Source: CAZCWX01 sp964502465 (GTDB taxonomy: Bacteria; Desulfobacterota; Binatia; Bin18). From it: 7,203 nucleotides of DNA. The position numbers were made by a program, and so were the translations under genes. The notes below the pieces were generated by a model, which did not search any database, was not told the DNA's origin, and saw only the letters and a program-made list of their open reading frames with translations. The stretch spans positions 1-7,203 of the forward strand of contig CAZCWX010000562.1 of the NCBI GenBank assembly GCA_964502465.1, written 5' to 3'. Below are positions 5,457 through 7,203 of this stretch, piece after piece. The stretch's first letter is position 1. Each line of letters begins with the position of its first letter.

Positions 5457-5927
5457 TCACTGGCTGCTCTTGGCTGCTGCCGCTTCTGCCCACCCCTGCT
5501 GCAGCGGGACAAAATGGAAGAATGTACAGTCACGCTCGACAAACTTCCACCGTCCATTTTCCCGTCGAAAGCGGTCTTCATAATACCCTGACCCAATCAT
5601 ACTGCGACCCTTGCTGGTGATGCGCACCTCGATCGAACAGGTTCCGGTCGCCTCGTCTCCCGCCAGGGTGATGAGGTGATTGTGGATACAGGGCACCGCG
5701 ACATTCCGCTTGATGTTGCCATAAAACTTCTGCAGCGCCTCACAGCCCCGCACCACGGTTGGCGGTTCGTCAGGATTGAGGCGATTGATAAATACCCCAT
5801 CGTCGGTGAACAACTCCGCGACCTTAGCCCCTTCTCCGCGCGCGACACCGTGGGCATAGCGCGCGGTCAGTTCCTTAATCTCCTCGCGATCCGTGAGTTC
5901 TTGGATTTGCTGTTCTAACGTTTTCAT
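5457..5927 (-). CDS. SnoaL-like / NTF2-fold protein
   Basis: The 156-aa product matches the SnoaL-like (SnoaL_4, PF13577) branch of the NTF2-like superfamily. It has an N-terminal helix pair LTDREEIKELTARYAHGV (11-28), LFTDDGVF (39-46), a central IHNHLITL (81-88), then strands ending in GSGYYEDRFRRENGRWKF (112-129). These cone-shaped domains act as small-molecule isomerases, dehydratases or hydrolases, or as ring-hydroxylating dioxygenase beta-like subunits. The substrate cannot be told here. Tyr24 and His84 sit where family enzymes often have pocket residues; the usual Asp after the Tyr helix is replaced by a GEG segment (31-33). No signal peptide is seen, so it is cytoplasmic, unlike the exported DUF3179 product downstream. 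AAGGAGG precedes the ATG by 9 nt. It is divergent from the SDR gene. Confidence 0.85.
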   Translation of the reverse strand: MKTLEQQIQELTDREEIKELTARYAHGVARGEGAKVAELFTDDGVFINRLNPDEPPTVVRGCEALQKFYGNIKRNVAVPCIHNHLITLAGDEATGTCSIEVRITSKGRSMIGSGYYEDRFRRENGRWKFVERDCTFFHFVPLQQGWAEAAAAKSSQ

Positions 5928-6090
5928 CGCATTATCCTCCTTCTTCTGTGCTCGCAGTACACTATTATGCCCTGTGACCTAGCATGTTCCGGTGAGGTGA
6001 GCAAACGAACGAGGTCATGAACGTAGTTGAAGATACTGCTTGACGACGCCCCTACTTATAGTCTATGGCGGTCTGGTACGGAGGGGAACC

Positions 6091-6897
6091 GTGAAGCTGC
6101 AAGGCAAAGTGGCGCTGATTACCGGAACTAGTCCGAATATCGGTGGCGGCATCGCTGAAGGGCTGGCGGACGAAGGAGCCAAAGTCGTCTGTGTCGATAT
6201 TCTGCCTGACAACGCGCATCAGTGCACGGCGGCGATTACCAAGCGTGGCGGGCAAGCCATCGGTGTCGTCTGTGACGTGACCAACGAAGAACAAGTCAAA
6301 GCAACCGTCACTCAGGCGAAAAAAGCGTTCGGCGGTGTGGACCTGCTCGTCAATAGCGCGGTCATTTTCAATCAAAAAGGTGTCTTAGATATGTCGCTGG
6401 ACGAGTGGACGCGGCAAACGTCCATCATTCTCACCGGGACGTTCCTCTTTACCAAGTACGTCGCCCAGTTGATGATCGACCAGCGCCGGCAGGGCAACAT
6501 CATCAACATTCTTTCTACTGCAGGTCATCAGGGGCAGCCACGAAACGTCGGCTATTGCACAGGCAAGAGCGGTCTGTTGAACTTTACCCGTTCGGTAGCG
6601 ATGGAGCTGGTCGCATACGGTATCCGCGTCAACAGTCTCACGCCGACGGCGACTGATCCGCAAGAAGGAATGGAGCGGGCGGAACGATGGGGAAGGGGTC
6701 CTGGTGATTCGCGACTCGTGCAGATGTTCGAGCCCTTCCGTAAAGGCGCGCCGATGCGAAAGCTGCCCAGCCCACGGCATTATGCGAAGGCGATTGCCTT
6801 CTTAGCGTCGGATGATGCGGAGATGATTACCGGCATGGATCTGCGGGTCGATGCCGGTACAGTGGCGCGGTATTGGGCGTGGATGCCGGAGCAGTAA
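6091..6897 (+). CDS. Short-chain dehydrogenase/reductase (SDR), atypical active site
   Basis: The 268-aa product is a classical-length SDR. It has a Rossmann fold with TGTSPNIGGG (11-20) as cofactor loop, Asp36 at the end of strand 2 (VVCVDI), which favours NAD(H), CDV at 61-63, VNSA (87-90), catalytic Ser142 (ILSTAG), YCTGK with Tyr155 and Lys159, and the C-terminal FLASDDAEMITGMDLRVDAG (238-257). Two oddities stand out: the second Gly of TGxxxGIG is Asn16, and the tetrad Asn of the usual 'VNLTG' is Ile113 (SIILTG). GTG at 6091 is chosen because GGAGGGG lies just upstream and MKLQGKVALITG is the normal SDR beginning; a TTG at 6040 would add 17 unsupported residues. It precedes a Rieske oxygenase gene and may oxidise an alcohol or dihydrodiol in the same pathway; the substrate is unknown. 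Confidence 0.92.
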   Translation: MKLQGKVALITGTSPNIGGGIAEGLADEGAKVVCVDILPDNAHQCTAAITKRGGQAIGVVCDVTNEEQVKATVTQAKKAFGGVDLLVNSAVIFNQKGVLDMSLDEWTRQTSIILTGTFLFTKYVAQLMIDQRRQGNIINILSTAGHQGQPRNVGYCTGKSGLLNFTRSVAMELVAYGIRVNSLTPTATDPQEGMERAERWGRGPGDSRLVQMFEPFRKGAPMRKLPSPRHYAKAIAFLASDDAEMITGMDLRVDAGTVARYWAWMPEQ

Positions 6898-6927
6898 GGA
6901 CCTGGGCAAGAAGAACTTGGTCAGGTT

Positions 6928-6985
6928 TTGTGGTGCGGGCCTCTGGCCTGCACTCTATAATGCAGGCGGGACGCCTGCACCACAA
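6928..6985. repeat. Palindromic intergenic repeat
   Basis: Two 25-nt arms, 6928-6952 and 6961-6985, are inverted copies matching at 21 of 25 positions around the 8-nt spacer CTCTATAA. Arm ends read TTGTGGTGC and GCACCACAA. The motif (GTGGTGCAGGCGTCCCGCCTGCA-like) resembles dispersed palindromic repeats found between genes in several bacteria. It fills most of the 108-nt spacer between the SDR and Rieske genes and ends 7 nt before the Shine-Dalgarno. As RNA it would form a long stem that could attenuate or stabilise the transcript; no T-run follows. Confidence 0.65.
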
Positions 6986-7005
6986 TCACAATAAGGAGGG
7001 GCAGT

Positions 7006-7203
7006 ATGCCACACGTTCCCCTTGAAGGACTCGTGATTGATAACCAAACCGACGGCTTGTTTCGGGTAAACCGCCAGGCGTTCCTGAGCCCGGAGATCTT
7101 AGCAGTTGAGAAAGAACGGATTTTCGAGCACTGCTGGATCTATGCCGGGCATGAGTCGGAAGTGCCGAATCCTGGTGACTTTTGCTCGCGACGGGTGGCT
7201 GGT
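7006..7203 (+). CDS. Rieske non-heme iron oxygenase alpha subunit (5' part)
   Basis: Only the first 66 codons are in the window. The segment IFEHCWIYAGHESEVPNPGD (residues 39-58) is the typical beginning of the alpha subunit of aromatic-ring-hydroxylating oxygenases, where the strand after NPGD leads to the [2Fe-2S] Rieske domain. The CxH...CxxH cluster ligands and the mononuclear iron site lie beyond the end and cannot be checked. Such enzymes act in the cytoplasm and use electrons from a reductase to insert O2 into aromatic rings or to demethylate. AAGGAGG at 6993-6999 precedes the ATG by 6 nt. Together with the SDR upstream it suggests a catabolic operon; the substrate cannot be predicted from this fragment. 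Confidence 0.88.
   Translation, partial: MPHVPLEGLVIDNQTDGLFRVNRQAFLSPEILAVEKERIFEHCWIYAGHESEVPNPGDFCSRRVAG

Noticed and set aside
4721..5596. Longer start at 5596 for the DUF3179 gene (67 more residues including a His run)
   Set aside because: The ATG at 5395 has a strong AGGAGGG and begins a good signal peptide; the extra part overlaps the SnoaL-like gene and looks non-coding.
6040..6062. TTGACG (6040) with TATAGT (6057) as a promoter of the SDR gene
   Set aside because: The spacing is only 11 nt, far below the usual 16-18, so the pair is not credible as a sigma70 promoter.

Overview
The window reads as bacterial chromosome of moderately high GC. Genes are densely packed, GTG starts are frequent and adjacent genes overlap by 1 to 4 nt. 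No gene fixes the taxon. Housekeeping genes beside a Rieske oxygenase/SDR catabolic cluster, a DUF3179 protein and dispersed palindromic repeats would fit an uncultured soil- or sponge-associated lineage near the old Deltaproteobacteria (for example Binatia or Tectomicrobia). This is inference only.

Layout: 1-169 is a nested palindromic, MITE-like repeat; 170-255 shows nothing recognisable. A plus-strand run follows: nadE (NH3-dependent NAD+ synthetase, 256-1077), two overlapping small membrane-protein genes (1096-1302 and 1299-1403), rsmI (1420-2259), then a tightly overlapped DUF433 / MNT nucleotidyltransferase / HEPN cassette (2259-3261) whose HEPN toxin partner looks broken, and a family I inorganic pyrophosphatase (3267-3971). 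rsmI, DUF433, MNT and HEPN overlap by 1-4 nt and are probably co-transcribed.

From 3995 to 5927 the genes lie on the minus strand: a SnoaL-like protein (5927-5457) followed by an exported HEAT-repeat plus DUF3179 protein (5395-3995). The DUF3179 gene is the highlight. Its frame is interrupted once, by an in-frame TGA exactly where the family has the first cysteine of its conserved CxxC motif, and it then stays open for 241 more codons with well-kept family motifs. This gives a UxxC motif, the classic signature of a redox selenoprotein. A SECIS-like hairpin follows the TGA and a second candidate lies further on. The gene may encode an undescribed, exported selenoprotein form of DUF3179; the competing explanations are a point nonsense mutation or a sequencing error.

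From 6091 on the plus strand a short-chain dehydrogenase (lacking the usual tetrad Asn and one glycine of the cofactor loop) is followed, after a palindromic spacer repeat, by the first 66 codons of a Rieske non-heme iron oxygenase alpha subunit. The pair suggests a catabolic operon that continues beyond the window. The 163-nt divergent spacer 5928-6090 must hold promoters for both strands, but no convincing -35/-10 pair was found.
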